Source: Thiogranum sp.
GTDB taxonomy: Bacteria > Pseudomonadota > Gammaproteobacteria > DSM-19610
DNA length: 64,000 nt
Reading direction: 5' to 3'
Assembly: GCA_024636585.1 (NCBI GenBank)
Contig: JAGXGS010000031.1
Span: 1-64,000 of the forward strand
Shown: piece by piece, positions 51,018 through 60,231 of the stretch
How positions within the stretch are numbered: position 1 is the stretch's first letter
How the letters are laid out: each line of letters starts with the position of its first letter
Position numbers and translations under genes: made by a program
Notes under the pieces: generated by a model
Told to the model about the DNA's origin: nothing
What the model saw: the letters and a program-made list of their open reading frames with translations, nothing else
Databases searched by the model: none

Positions 51018-51866
51018 TTGCATACCGTTACTTCAATTTCCGGGCTGCGCGCTGTCAGCGAGACCTGGCGATCAGCCGGACAGCGCATTGCTTTCGTGCC
51101 GACGATGGGTAGCCTTCATGCCGGACATCTGCAGCTGGTGAAACGCGCCCGCGCGCTGGCAGAACGGGTAGTGGTGAGTGTGTTCGTCAATCCGACGCAG
51201 TTCGGTCCGGGCGAGGATTTCGAAAGCTATCCGCGCACACCGGAAAAGGATGTGCAGCAACTGGCGGAACAGAATGTCGACCTGTTGTTCCTGCCTTCCG
51301 TTGACATCATCTATCCGTATGGTGTCGACCGGGCTGTGCGGATCGAGATTCCGGAAGTCAGCGAAGGCCTGTGTGGTGATTTTCGTCCCGGTCATTTCGC
51401 CGGTGTCGCAACCGTGGTGCTGCGGCTGTTCAACCTGGTGCAGCCGCATGTCGCCCTGTTCGGTGAAAAGGATTATCAACAGCTGGCAGTGATACGGCGC
51501 ATGGTGCAGGACCTGTATCTCCCGGTGGAAATCGAGGGGGTCGCAACCGTACGCGAGGCGGATGGCCTGGCCATGAGTTCCCGCAACCAGTATCTGACTG
51601 ATGAACAGCGTCGCCAGGCGCCGTTGCTGTATGCAACGCTCAGGGAAATCGCCGAGCAGGTGCGGCTGCAGGCGCGCCCGTATCCGGAGCTCGAAGCGCA
51701 GGGCCTGCGACAACTGGAGCAGGCCGGCTTCATCCCCGATTATTTCAGCATCCGGCATGCCGACACGCTGCAGGTTGTAGCGCCGGGCGAGCGGCAATGC
51801 GTGGTGCTGGCAGCGGCGCGCCTCGGCAAGGCGCGCCTCATCGATAACGTTCGGGTTCAGTTATAA
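51018..51866 (+). CDS. panC: Pantothenate synthetase
   Basis: 282 residues from a TTG start (MHTVTSISGL); no in-frame ATG or GTG suits better. VPTMGSLHAGHLQLVKRARA holds the HxGH motif. FGEKDYQQLAVIRRMVQDL and EADGLAMSSRNQYL (KMSKS-like SSRN) follow. It condenses pantoate with beta-alanine. It overlaps mltF tail-to-tail by 6 bp. Confidence 0.96.
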   Translation: MHTVTSISGLRAVSETWRSAGQRIAFVPTMGSLHAGHLQLVKRARALAERVVVSVFVNPTQFGPGEDFESYPRTPEKDVQQLAEQNVDLLFLPSVDIIYPYGVDRAVRIEIPEVSEGLCGDFRPGHFAGVATVVLRLFNLVQPHVALFGEKDYQQLAVIRRMVQDLYLPVEIEGVATVREADGLAMSSRNQYLTDEQRRQAPLLYATLREIAEQVRLQARPYPELEAQGLRQLEQAGFIPDYFSIRHADTLQVVAPGERQCVVLAAARLGKARLIDNVRVQL

Positions 51867-53252
51867 GGCGGGAGAGGTAATAGTCAAGGCCGGAGAGGGG
51901 AGTGTCGGCGTATGTTCGCGCTCGTCGATCCACACGAGAATGTCATAGTAGCTGCGGATGTTTTCCACGTAGCGCACGGGTTCACGACCGCGCGCATAGC
52001 CGTAGCGGGTCTGCTTGTACCATTCCTTCTGTTGCAGCAGTGGCAGGTATTTTTTTATTTCCGCCCACTTGTCGGGATTGGCCCCATCGCCCTGCGCCAG
52101 AATCCGCGCATCCTCCAGATGTCCGAAACCGACATTGTAGGATGCCAGCGCCATCCAGCTGCGGTCCGGCTCCGGGATGCGTTCGGGAATCTTTCTCTTT
52201 ATCGAGGCAAAATAACGCGCGCCGCCGGTGATGCTGGCGCGCGCATCGTGGCGGTCATCATTCATGCCGAGCTGGTCCATGGTATTGCGGGTCAGCATCA
52301 TCAGGCCGCGCACCCCGGTTGGTGATACCGCTTGCGGGTCCCAGTGCGATTCCTGATAACCGATGGCAGCCAGCAGGCGCCAGTCTTCTCCGGTCTCGAC
52401 ACTGGCTTCCTGGAACCAGTCCTGGTATTGCGGCAGGCGCTGTTCGATGTGTCTCATGTAGCGCCGCGTGCCGACATAATCAAAGTCAGTCACGTAACCG
52501 TAGTAATGTTCCAGTATCCGGTCGAGCGTGCCCGAGTTGTGCAGCATGGCGAAATATTCTTCTGCCTTCTCTATGAGGCTGCGGTCTTCGCCCGGCGGGA
52601 ATGCCCAGGCGAGAAATTCAGCGGGGCTGATATCGAAGGCAACTCTCAGCTCCGGATAAAAACGACGGCTGATAGCAACCTCGTTCGAATCGGCGATGGT
52701 GTAGTCGACCACCTGTTCCCAGACCAGGTTGAGGAGCTGTTCGCTGTCCAGATTGCCGCTTTCCTCGAACATCAGTTCCGGATATTCGTCCTGCAGGTAT
52801 TCGAGACGCTCGGCATGGCTGCTTTTAGCCACCACTTCCACAATGCCATGCAACTCATCCAGGTTTTTCGGCGATGGCGAACCCTGGCGATATACCAGCT
52901 GTGGCGTAATGCTCTGGTAGGGCGGCCCGAAATGAATTCGCGCTTTTCTCTGTTCTGTAACGGTGAGACCGGCCGCGGCGAAATCAGCGGCTCCGAGTTC
53001 TATCAGTGCCAGCACGTCGGAGAGGGAGTCAGGCACAGTAATTTCCAGTTCGACGCCCAGAAATTCTGCGAAGCCAGTGGCCAGTTCGTATTCCAGACCG
53101 GTGGGTCCGAATGGACCCTGATAATAGGTGGTGGCGCCGTAACGGCTCAGAACCTGCAAGGTGCCACGTTCCTGGACACGTTGCAGATGAGTGCTGGGGA
53201 TCAGATCGCATCCCAGCAACAGCAGGACGACCAGTGGAAGAAGTGCGCGCAT
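51861..53252 (-). CDS. mltF: Membrane-bound lytic transglycosylase F
   Basis: 463 residues. A lipobox LLLLGC gives lipid attachment at the N-terminus. A periplasmic SBP-like domain (TLQVLSRYGATTYYQGPFGP, LGAADFAAAGLTVTEQRKAR) is followed by the SLT catalytic domain with AAIGYQESHWDPQAVSPTGV (Glu in ESHW) and GLMMLTRNTMDQLG. It cleaves peptidoglycan glycan strands. The two-domain MltF architecture is complete. Confidence 0.95.
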   Translation of the reverse strand: MRALLPLVVLLLLGCDLIPSTHLQRVQERGTLQVLSRYGATTYYQGPFGPTGLEYELATGFAEFLGVELEITVPDSLSDVLALIELGAADFAAAGLTVTEQRKARIHFGPPYQSITPQLVYRQGSPSPKNLDELHGIVEVVAKSSHAERLEYLQDEYPELMFEESGNLDSEQLLNLVWEQVVDYTIADSNEVAISRRFYPELRVAFDISPAEFLAWAFPPGEDRSLIEKAEEYFAMLHNSGTLDRILEHYYGYVTDFDYVGTRRYMRHIEQRLPQYQDWFQEASVETGEDWRLLAAIGYQESHWDPQAVSPTGVRGLMMLTRNTMDQLGMNDDRHDARASITGGARYFASIKRKIPERIPEPDRSWMALASYNVGFGHLEDARILAQGDGANPDKWAEIKKYLPLLQQKEWYKQTRYGYARGREPVRYVENIRSYYDILVWIDEREHTPTLPSPALTITSPAL

Positions 53253-53418
53253 GGAGAAAATCTGTAGCTTCAGCTCCTGTCTGCCAACGGTATGCTTAGC
53301 GGCACCGGGCGGGAAGGTTTAGCCTTTCCAGTGGTGCATGGGTTACAATACCGCCAGCGTTCGAGAGCACGTCAGAATGGTGTAATTGCCATTGATTTGC
53401 AAGTAGAAAGCGCTATCT

Positions 53419-53509
53419 GGAGAGGTACCGAAGCGGTCACACCGGCACCGACTCGAAATCGGTTGGGGGCGTTAGCCCCACAAGGGTTCGAATCCCTTCC
53501 TCTCCGCCA
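53419..53509 (+). tRNA. tRNA-Ser (CGA anticodon)
   Basis: 91 nt with encoded CCA. The acceptor GGAGAGG pairs with CCTCTCC, the anticodon loop is in GACTCGAAATC with CGA, the long variable arm is TGGGGGCGTTAGCCCCA, and the T arm is AGGGTTCGAATCCCT. The extra arm identifies serine. It stands alone between mltF and the PEP-CTERM gene. Confidence 0.95.
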
Positions 53510-53782
53510 TCTTCCACAAAAATCCTGAAAAAACATGGAAGCGTGTCGTTTCAGGTCTCTATCCCAATGCGATTGTTTAGCCGCTTCTTATATAACCATG
53601 ACTTAGAGGCAAAGAAAGACCCGAAGCCAAAGGTTACGGGGCGGGTTGGGGCACCTTTAGCTATTGATTGTTCATCAACGATTGCCTATAAATAGTCACG
53701 TAACCCATGGAGGGCGTGAACGATGTGCTTGTCATTTCCTCGAAATTAAGAATCGACAATACAAAGCATTGGGGGGAAATTC

Positions 53783-54598
53783 ATGAAGAATTTATATAAA
53801 GCTGCTGCGTCAATGATACTGTTGCCAGGCGCTGCCTTGATAACTGCACCTGTATCTGCTGCGGTTATTGAGTTCCACTTTACCGGTCAATATACCCTGG
53901 TGGACCCAGCTGGTCTTCCTATGGAGCAGCAGCCGATTGAATCAACGCTTACGTATAACAGTAATTCAGGTGTTGGTTCATCGCCTGAACTGGCCATCAG
54001 CAATTTTGATACCTTTGGTAATACGGCGACCATTTACGATATCTCACTTGAGCACGTAACCGGCACCAACTTTATCATTGGAAACATGTTGGTAGACTGG
54101 AATTTCAGTTTTGGACTGCCGGTATCGATGGTCTGGGATGCAAGCGGTTTGATCAATGCAATAGACTTTGGTCTGGAGGCGGGCGATATCATCAGCGGTA
54201 CTGACTTGAAGCGCAACGGAACCAGCATATTCGATGTCGGTAGTGCGATACCGGCCTCAGATGGCTTGTCTTCAACTGCATTGGGCACCCTTAACCAGGG
54301 ACCAGCACCGTTGGCGGTCACGACATTGAATACTGCAACACTGTGTTCACCAGGTTCTGATTGTATCGGCAACGCACTATCAGGCGGCGCTCCGTTTACT
54401 GATGACGGTATAGCGGGCTCTCCAATGATTGACGGCCCATTTCCGGGGTTGAATGTCAACTTTGATATTGGCAGTGGTAATAGCTTGACGGTGGTAAGTG
54501 TCAGGGAGGTGCCGGTCCCTGGGGCTATCTGGTTATTTGGCTCCGGTCTGCTGGGAATGATCGGGATAGCCAGGCGAAGGAAAAACGGAGCGCGTTAG
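53783..54598 (+). CDS. PEP-CTERM-type secreted protein
   Basis: 271 residues. A signal peptide (LYKAAASMILLPGAALITAP, SAA cut) is followed by a beta-rich mature domain (FHFTGQYTLVDPAGLP, NATIYDISL-like) and a C-terminal sorting region: VPVPGAIWLFGSGLLGMIGI, then ARRRK. The motif reads PVPGA where PEP is usual. This 'VPxPGAxWLFGSGLLGL.G.ARRRK' form is common in marine and sulfur gammaproteobacteria. Exosortase/exopolysaccharide export is presumed. A terminator follows. Confidence 0.88.
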   Translation: MKNLYKAAASMILLPGAALITAPVSAAVIEFHFTGQYTLVDPAGLPMEQQPIESTLTYNSNSGVGSSPELAISNFDTFGNTATIYDISLEHVTGTNFIIGNMLVDWNFSFGLPVSMVWDASGLINAIDFGLEAGDIISGTDLKRNGTSIFDVGSAIPASDGLSSTALGTLNQGPAPLAVTTLNTATLCSPGSDCIGNALSGGAPFTDDGIAGSPMIDGPFPGLNVNFDIGSGNSLTVVSVREVPVPGAIWLFGSGLLGMIGIARRRKNGAR

Positions 54599-54608
54599 CG
54601 TAAACGGA

Positions 54609-54634
54609 ACGGCGGCTTTAGGGCCGCCGTTTTT
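54609..54634 (+). terminator. Rho-independent terminator after the PEP-CTERM gene
   Basis: ACGGCGGC-TTTAGG-GCCGCCGT is an 8-bp perfect stem followed by a T run, 10 bp after the stop. Confidence 0.88.
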
Positions 54635-54680
54635 CAGAATTTGTGGCAGGTTTCGGGTTTCCCTTTCTCGGCGCCAAATC

Positions 54681-54705
54681 AAAAGGCCCCAATCGGGGCC
54701 TTTTT
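54681..54705. terminator. Bidirectional terminator-like hairpin
   Basis: AAAAGGCCCC-AATC-GGGGCCTTTTT has a perfect stem and T runs on both strands. It follows the first terminator by about 46 bp and isolates the next gene. Confidence 0.8.
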
Positions 54706-54997
54706 GCTGTGATATGCCAGTTCGGTCATACAGGAAAGCAGCTGAATCATCCTGCTTCGATATCCGGGCCTCTACCTCTGGCACTGCCATATCCTCCCGA
54801 TTGCCACGGGCTCTGATCTGGCAGACCTGATTGCACCGGGACCGCCCGGGCCGGATTTTCCACATCCCCCTCCGGTCAGCCTGCCCGGCAGCCTGGGCTA
54901 TTATCTCCTCATGTATTATCCAATTGGCGGAAATCCCGGTATGGTTCGCCAGGAAGGGGAGAAATAAAAACAATGAATCAGCAGGATACTTTAGACC

Positions 54998-56803
54998 ATG
55001 CTGCAGTCCGGTAACGACAAAGAGCAGCTCGATGTAGAAAAGCCGCGCTGGCACAAGGCGCTGGATAATCTGAGGCAATTCGCTTCGCTACAGGCGCGGC
55101 TCGAAGGTGAACTGTCGGATGCTCACCGTGAGCTGGCGCAGGTGCGGGAGGATTATCTGCATCTCGGCGCGCGCTGCAGCGCGCTGGCCAGCGAACGCGA
55201 TGCGCTGCGCCGGCGGGTGGTTGAGGCGGAGCAGTACTTCGAGACGCCGGCCGCTGCGCCGCAGTCGCTCACTGAGGATGAACTTCAGGACCTAAGCGCA
55301 CTGCGCGAACTGCTGGGTTCACGGGAGCAGGAACTGCAGGAGACGCAAAGCCGATACCTTGCGATGGAAGCGGAATTTCAGCAACGCGATCAAACTATCG
55401 AAGCCCTGCATGACCAACTGACGGCGAGCCAGGCGCGGGAAGCCGGACTTGCCGCCGAGCTCGAACAGGCGCAGCAGCGCCTGAATGAAATGCAGCAGAA
55501 TGGCTTGCCCGATGCTGAGGCCTACCAGGCATTGATGGATGAGCTCGATGCGCTGCGGACCGGTGCAGCGGACGCGGCAGATCAACAGCGCAAGCAGGTC
55601 GATGAGCTTCGCCGGCGTCTCAACGAGTCGCGGGCTTTTCATGCGGAGTTGAGTGATTCGTGTCGGGAGCGCGACGAAGAACTGGAAACGCTGCGGGATG
55701 AATCTGTCGATCTGCGCGCCCGACTCACTGAAGTGGAAGGCCGCCAACGGGATAGCGAAACCCTCCTCGCCGAGCGCGATCAGTCGCTGGACGCGCTGAA
55801 TGAGCGGCTGACACAGTTGCGTGCGCACGAAGCCGCTCTCGAGGCACAGAATACCGAGTTGAGACGTTCTCATGGCGCCGTTGAACGCGCGCGGGCGGCT
55901 GCCGCCGACGAGCACCGGCAGCAGCTCGATGCCCTGCAGCAACATATCGATAAGCTGCAGGCCGAGCAGCGCGCAACTCTGGAACAGGTGCATTCGCGCG
56001 AACGATCGCTGACAGCGGCGCAGGTCGAGGCTGAAAACAGCAGAGCGCTGGTTGTGGCTCTCGAAAAAAGGCTTGGCGAGGCGGCTCGTGGGCGCGAGAT
56101 ATTTCATGAGCGGCTGCTGGAAACCGAGCGCGAGCACCAGCAACTGCTGGCGAATGAATCGGGGCTGAACGAATCGCTCAGGAACACACGCAACCAGTTG
56201 CACCAGGCAGAGCATGACCGCGAGGTGCTAAAAAGCGGCCGCCGACGCGAGCGCCGCGTACTCTGGACGGCCCTGGCTGTTGTGCTGGTGCTGATGTCGC
56301 TGTTGCTGTTAAACGGTCTTGACGCCTTGCGGGAAGCTCCGGTGCAGTCCAGTGATGTCGTCGCTCCAGTGGACATCAGCAGCATGGCCCTCCCGGAAAG
56401 CGCCTGTCCGGAATGGGCCGTTGCAGCCAGTGAATGCCCGCAACTCGATGCCGGTGGGTTCGACGACAGTGTCGTGCGTCTGGAGAGCGGAGTCAGGTAC
56501 AGGATAATGCAGGACGGCGCGGGGCCGGTGCCGCAGTCAGGCGACGAGGTAACCATGAGCTATGTCGGCAGCCTGCTGGACGGAACGGAATTCGATAACT
56601 CTGCTACGCACGGAGGGCCGGTGACAGTGGGGCTCGACGAGCTGATTCCGGGACTGCAGGAAGCGCTGCAGCGGATGGCGGAAGGCGCTCGATGGCGCGT
56701 TTATATCCCTGCGCAACCTGGCTACCCGGTGCCTGGCGTGTCGGTTGCACAGGCTGTGGTATTCGATGTCGAACTGCTGGCGGTAAGAAGGAATGCAGGC
56801 TGA
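54998..56803 (+). CDS. Coiled-coil, single-span protein with C-terminal FKBP-type peptidyl-prolyl isomerase domain
   Basis: 601 residues. A long cytoplasmic coiled coil (about 15-415; e.g. ALDNLRQFASLQARLEGELS, QQRKQVDELRRRLNESRAFH) leads to a basic stretch (GRRRERR) and one transmembrane helix (VLWTALAVVLVLMSLLLLNG, about 425-444). The periplasmic C-terminus is an FKBP domain (GDEVTMSYVGSLLDGTEFDN, VTVGLDELIPGLQEALQRMA, and ARWRVYIPAQPGYP, about 505-600). FKBP enzymes assist protein folding. This order is unusual. Confidence 0.85.
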   Translation: MLQSGNDKEQLDVEKPRWHKALDNLRQFASLQARLEGELSDAHRELAQVREDYLHLGARCSALASERDALRRRVVEAEQYFETPAAAPQSLTEDELQDLSALRELLGSREQELQETQSRYLAMEAEFQQRDQTIEALHDQLTASQAREAGLAAELEQAQQRLNEMQQNGLPDAEAYQALMDELDALRTGAADAADQQRKQVDELRRRLNESRAFHAELSDSCRERDEELETLRDESVDLRARLTEVEGRQRDSETLLAERDQSLDALNERLTQLRAHEAALEAQNTELRRSHGAVERARAAAADEHRQQLDALQQHIDKLQAEQRATLEQVHSRERSLTAAQVEAENSRALVVALEKRLGEAARGREIFHERLLETEREHQQLLANESGLNESLRNTRNQLHQAEHDREVLKSGRRRERRVLWTALAVVLVLMSLLLLNGLDALREAPVQSSDVVAPVDISSMALPESACPEWAVAASECPQLDAGGFDDSVVRLESGVRYRIMQDGAGPVPQSGDEVTMSYVGSLLDGTEFDNSATHGGPVTVGLDELIPGLQEALQRMAEGARWRVYIPAQPGYPVPGVSVAQAVVFDVELLAVRRNAG

Positions 56804-56823
56804 AACAACCGGCTAAAGACGTC

Positions 56824-57570
56824 GTGACAGGCGGTCACCCTGGAGCTTCCCGCCGTCTCATCGGCATCGATGTGCTGCGCGGCGTGGCGATTCTGCTGAT
56901 GGTGGCATTTCATTTCTTTTTCGATCTGAGTTATTTCGGGCTTGCCGATTTCGATTTCTATCGCGACCCGTTCTGGCTGCACGCGCGCACCTTCATACTC
57001 AGCCTGTTTCTGGGCCTGGTTGGCGCAAGCCTGGTGCTGGCGACTCAACGCGGCCTGAATGCGCGACGCTTTCTGCGCCGTCTCGGTTTGCTGGTGGCAA
57101 GTGCGGCACTGGTGACCCTGGCCACCTGGTGGTTGTTCGACGAGCGTTTTGTGTTTTTTGGCGTGCTGCATTTCATCGCACTCGCCAGTGTTCCTGGCCT
57201 GGCTTTTGTGCGCTTCCCATGGCTGGCGCTGGTTTCCGGTGTGGTCCTGATTCTGTTCGCCAACCGTTACCAGTTCAGCTGGTTCGATACACCCGGCTGG
57301 CGATGGATCGGGCTGATGACGCATAAGCCGGCGACTGAGGATTATGTGCCGCTGTTGCCCTGGTTCGGCGTGGTGTTGCTGGGGATTTTTGCCGGTCACC
57401 AGCTACACAGGCCGTGGCTCAGGCGGGTGCTCGAATCGCCGAATCCGGCGCGCCGCAGCGTGCGTTACCTGAGTCTTGCCGGGCGTCACAGTTTGCCTGT
57501 GTATCTCGTTCACCAGCCGGTGTTGCTGGGACTCCTGTCGGTGTGGACATCTATTCCATGGTCGGCATGA
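56824..57570 (+). CDS. DUF1624 (heparan-alpha-glucosaminide N-acetyltransferase-like) membrane protein
   Basis: 248 residues from the GTG at 56824. [20 protein letters not shown] carries the family signature (R-x-x-x-x-D-x-x-RG...M...H). It has seven or so transmembrane helices (e.g. [59 protein letters not shown]). This acyltransferase-3-like family is thought to move acyl groups across the membrane, substrate unknown. It converges on mmsA with a 20-bp overlap. Confidence 0.82.
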   Translation: MTGGHPGASRRLIGIDVLRGVAILLMVAFHFFFDLSYFGLADFDFYRDPFWLHARTFILSLFLGLVGASLVLATQRGLNARRFLRRLGLLVASAALVTLATWWLFDERFVFFGVLHFIALASVPGLAFVRFPWLALVSGVVLILFANRYQFSWFDTPGWRWIGLMTHKPATEDYVPLLPWFGVVLLGIFAGHQLHRPWLRRVLESPNPARRSVRYLSLAGRHSLPVYLVHQPVLLGLLSVWTSIPWSA

Positions 57571-59047
57571 CAAACGCGGCATCCGAACCTGCACCGGTCG
57601 GCCAACGAGATGTGACCGTCTTCATGCGGGTGTAGAAACGCACGCCTTCGGGCCCGTGCATGTGATGCGCCCCGAACAACGAACGCTTCCAGCCGCCGAA
57701 GCTGTGCCAGGCCATGGGGACAGGAATCGGCACATTGATGCCAACCATGCCTGCCTGAATCGCCTGAGTGAACTGCCGGGCTGTGTCGCCGTCGCGGGTG
57801 AAAATCGCAGTGCCGTTGCCGAATTCATGTTCATTGATGAAGCGCACCGCGGTGTCGAAATCCGCAACCCGCACGACAACCAGCACCGGGCCGAAAATTT
57901 CTTCCCGATAGATTTGCATCTCCGGTGTTACCTGATCGAACAGGCAACCGCCAAGGTAGAAACCTTTTTCGTGCCCGGCGACGCTGAGCTTGCGGCCGTC
58001 CACGATCAGTTCAGCACCTTCCTCTACGCCGAGTTCGACGTACTGGCGCACCCTGTCGCAATGTTCCCGCGTGACCAGTGGCCCCATTTCTGCCGTATTA
58101 TCGGTACCTGGCCCGACTTTCAGGGACTGCACGCGCGGCTTCAGTGCCGCTATCAGCGGATCGGCAACATCACCGACGGCCAGTGCCACGGATATCGCCA
58201 TGCAGCGTTCACCGGCGGAGCCATAGGCGGCGCCCATGAGGGCATTCACCGCCTGGTCGAGGTCCGCATCGGGCATGATCACCATGTGATTTTTGGCGCC
58301 GCCGAGTGCCTGCACGCGTTTGCCGTGCGCACTTGCAGTACGGTAGATGGTTTCGGCTACCGGCGTGGAGCCAACGAAACTGACTGCCTGGATGCGTGTA
58401 TCCGTCAGCAGCACCTCTACGGCTTCACGATCACCATTGACCACGTTGAACACCCCGTCCGGGAGCCCCGCTTCGCTGAACAGTTCGGCGATGCGCAGCG
58501 GGCAGGAGGGATCTTTTTCGGAGGGCTTGAGTATGAAGGTATTGCCGCAGGCTATTGCTACCGGGAACATCCACATCGGGACCATGGCGGGAAAATTGAA
58601 TGGTGTGATACCGGCACAGACGCCCAATGGCTGCTGCATGGACCAGCTGTCGATACCGGTGCCAACGTTCTGTGAATGCTCGCCTTTGAGCAGGTGTGGA
58701 ATGCCGCACATGAACTCCACCACTTCGATGCCACGCGCCAGTTCGCCGCGCGCATCGGTCAGAATCTTGCCGTGTTCGCGGGTGATCAGTTCCACCAGTT
58801 CATCGGCGTGCTGTTCCAGCAGTTCGCGGAAGCGGAACAGGATACGCGCGCGGCGCAACGGCGTGGTGGCCGCCCAGCCGGCGAAGGCCTGTTGTGCCGC
58901 GTCGATGGCGGCACGCATCTGGTCGCCGGAGGCCAGGGCAACCTCGGCGATCTGTTCGCCGGTCGCCGGGTTGTAGACAGCCGCATAGAGACCGCTCTCG
59001 CCGGTTGTCGTGCGGCCCGCAATATAATGATCGATGCGCATCACCAT
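57551..59047 (-). CDS. mmsA: Methylmalonate/malonate-semialdehyde dehydrogenase (CoA-acylating)
   Basis: 498 residues of the aldehyde dehydrogenase superfamily. [40 protein letters not shown] and [18 protein letters not shown] with the catalytic Cys are the MmsA-type motifs. [16 protein letters not shown] closes it. It oxidises (methyl)malonate semialdehyde to propionyl- or acetyl-CoA. Next to an omega-aminotransferase and ald it fits beta-alanine breakdown (malonate semialdehyde to acetyl-CoA). Confidence 0.93.
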   Translation of the reverse strand: MVMRIDHYIAGRTTTGESGLYAAVYNPATGEQIAEVALASGDQMRAAIDAAQQAFAGWAATTPLRRARILFRFRELLEQHADELVELITREHGKILTDARGELARGIEVVEFMCGIPHLLKGEHSQNVGTGIDSWSMQQPLGVCAGITPFNFPAMVPMWMFPVAIACGNTFILKPSEKDPSCPLRIAELFSEAGLPDGVFNVVNGDREAVEVLLTDTRIQAVSFVGSTPVAETIYRTASAHGKRVQALGGAKNHMVIMPDADLDQAVNALMGAAYGSAGERCMAISVALAVGDVADPLIAALKPRVQSLKVGPGTDNTAEMGPLVTREHCDRVRQYVELGVEEGAELIVDGRKLSVAGHEKGFYLGGCLFDQVTPEMQIYREEIFGPVLVVVRVADFDTAVRFINEHEFGNGTAIFTRDGDTARQFTQAIQAGMVGINVPIPVPMAWHSFGGWKRSLFGAHHMHGPEGVRFYTRMKTVTSRWPTGAGSDAAFVMPTME

Positions 59048-59061
59048 GTCAGATCACCACT

Positions 59062-60198
59062 TCAGGCTGGGGTATCAGGGCTGCCCTGCAGCGCCTTGAG
59101 AGGGTCGGTGTGGTTGTATCCCTGCGCACTGGCGACAGCGCTGTGGGTAATTTGGTGGGCGTGGATGTTCAGGCCATTGCGCAGGTGCGGATTGTCGATC
59201 AGTGCCTGCGTTACGCCCTTGTTTGCCAGCTCCAGTGCAAAGGGCAGTGTGGCGTTGGTCAGGGCGTAGGTCGAGGTGCGGGCAACGCCACCAGGCATGT
59301 TGGCCACGCAGTAATGCACCACCTCATCGATGATGAAGGTCGGTTCCTGGTGAGTGGTGGGTTTGCTGGTTTCGAAGCAGCCGCCCTGATCGATAGCGAC
59401 ATCGACAATCACGGCACCGCGTTTCATGCCTTTGAGCATGGCGCGCGTCACCAGCTTCGGTGCGGCGGCGCCGGGGATCAGTACTGCGCCGATGACCAGG
59501 TCAGCACCGTAGACATATTCCTCGATGGTATCCCGGGTCGAGAAGACCGTGCGCAGCAAGGGCCCGTGACGTTCGTCCAGTTCCTTGAGGCGATTCAGGT
59601 TCCGATCGAGAATGGTGACGTGCGCGCCAAGGCCCATCGCCATGCGTGCGGCATTGATGCCGACCACACCGCCGCCGAGTACCGTCACATGTCCGGGTGC
59701 CACGCCCGGTACACCGCCGAGCAATACTCCGCTGCCGCCCCTGGATTTCTCCAGCGCGTGGGCACCGGCCTGAATCGCCATGCGACCGGCCACTTCGCTC
59801 ATCGGCGCCAGCAGTGGCAGCCCGCCATGCGCATCAGTGACAGTTTCGTACGCAATTGCAGTGCAACCGGATTCGACCAGCGCCCGGGTCTGCGCAGGGT
59901 CCGGCGCCAGGTGCAAATAGGCATATAACAACTGGCCGGGGCGCAGCATGCTGCATTCCTCGGGTTGTGGTTCCTTGACCTTGGTGATCATCCCGGCGCT
60001 GGCGTAGATTTCTTCCGCGCTGTCGACGACCCTGGCGCCCGCCGCCTGATACTGCTCATCATCCATGCCGATGGCATGCCCGGCACTCCGCTGCACCATC
60101 ACCTGGTGCCCATGCTCAATCAGTTCACGCGCACCACCGGGGGTGAGGCCAACGCGGTATTCGTGATTCTTGAGTTCTTTCGGGACTCCGATCAGCAT
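59062..60198 (-). CDS. ald: Alanine dehydrogenase
   Basis: 378 residues. [20 protein letters not shown] is the family N-terminus. Catalytic Lys/His are in KVKEPQPEE and [11 protein letters not shown]-like text ([13 protein letters not shown]), and the NAD Rossmann motif is [20 protein letters not shown]. It interconverts alanine and pyruvate plus ammonia. Together with the upstream omega-aminotransferase it would recycle the amino acceptor pyruvate. 14 bp from mmsA. Confidence 0.95.
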   Translation of the reverse strand: MLIGVPKELKNHEYRVGLTPGGARELIEHGHQVMVQRSAGHAIGMDDEQYQAAGARVVDSAEEIYASAGMITKVKEPQPEECSMLRPGQLLYAYLHLAPDPAQTRALVESGCTAIAYETVTDAHGGLPLLAPMSEVAGRMAIQAGAHALEKSRGGSGVLLGGVPGVAPGHVTVLGGGVVGINAARMAMGLGAHVTILDRNLNRLKELDERHGPLLRTVFSTRDTIEEYVYGADLVIGAVLIPGAAAPKLVTRAMLKGMKRGAVIVDVAIDQGGCFETSKPTTHQEPTFIIDEVVHYCVANMPGGVARTSTYALTNATLPFALELANKGVTQALIDNPHLRNGLNIHAHQITHSAVASAQGYNHTDPLKALQGSPDTPA

Positions 60199-60231
60199 GC
60201 AGTCTCTCCGGGAGTGATAATGGCGGTGACT

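Noticed and set aside
53292-53528. 78-codon plus-strand frame across the tRNA-Ser gene
   Set aside because: It runs through the tRNA, which has all arms and CCA intact, so it is not a protein gene.
54533-55078. Minus-strand 181-codon frame
   Set aside because: It overlaps the end of the PEP-CTERM gene, two terminators and the start of the coiled-coil gene, and its sequence looks non-coding.
57476-59928. Long plus-strand open frames opposite mmsA and ald (about 400 and 340 codons)
   Set aside because: They are antisense shadows. The minus strand encodes clear full-length MmsA and Ald with all motifs; the plus frames show no family pattern.
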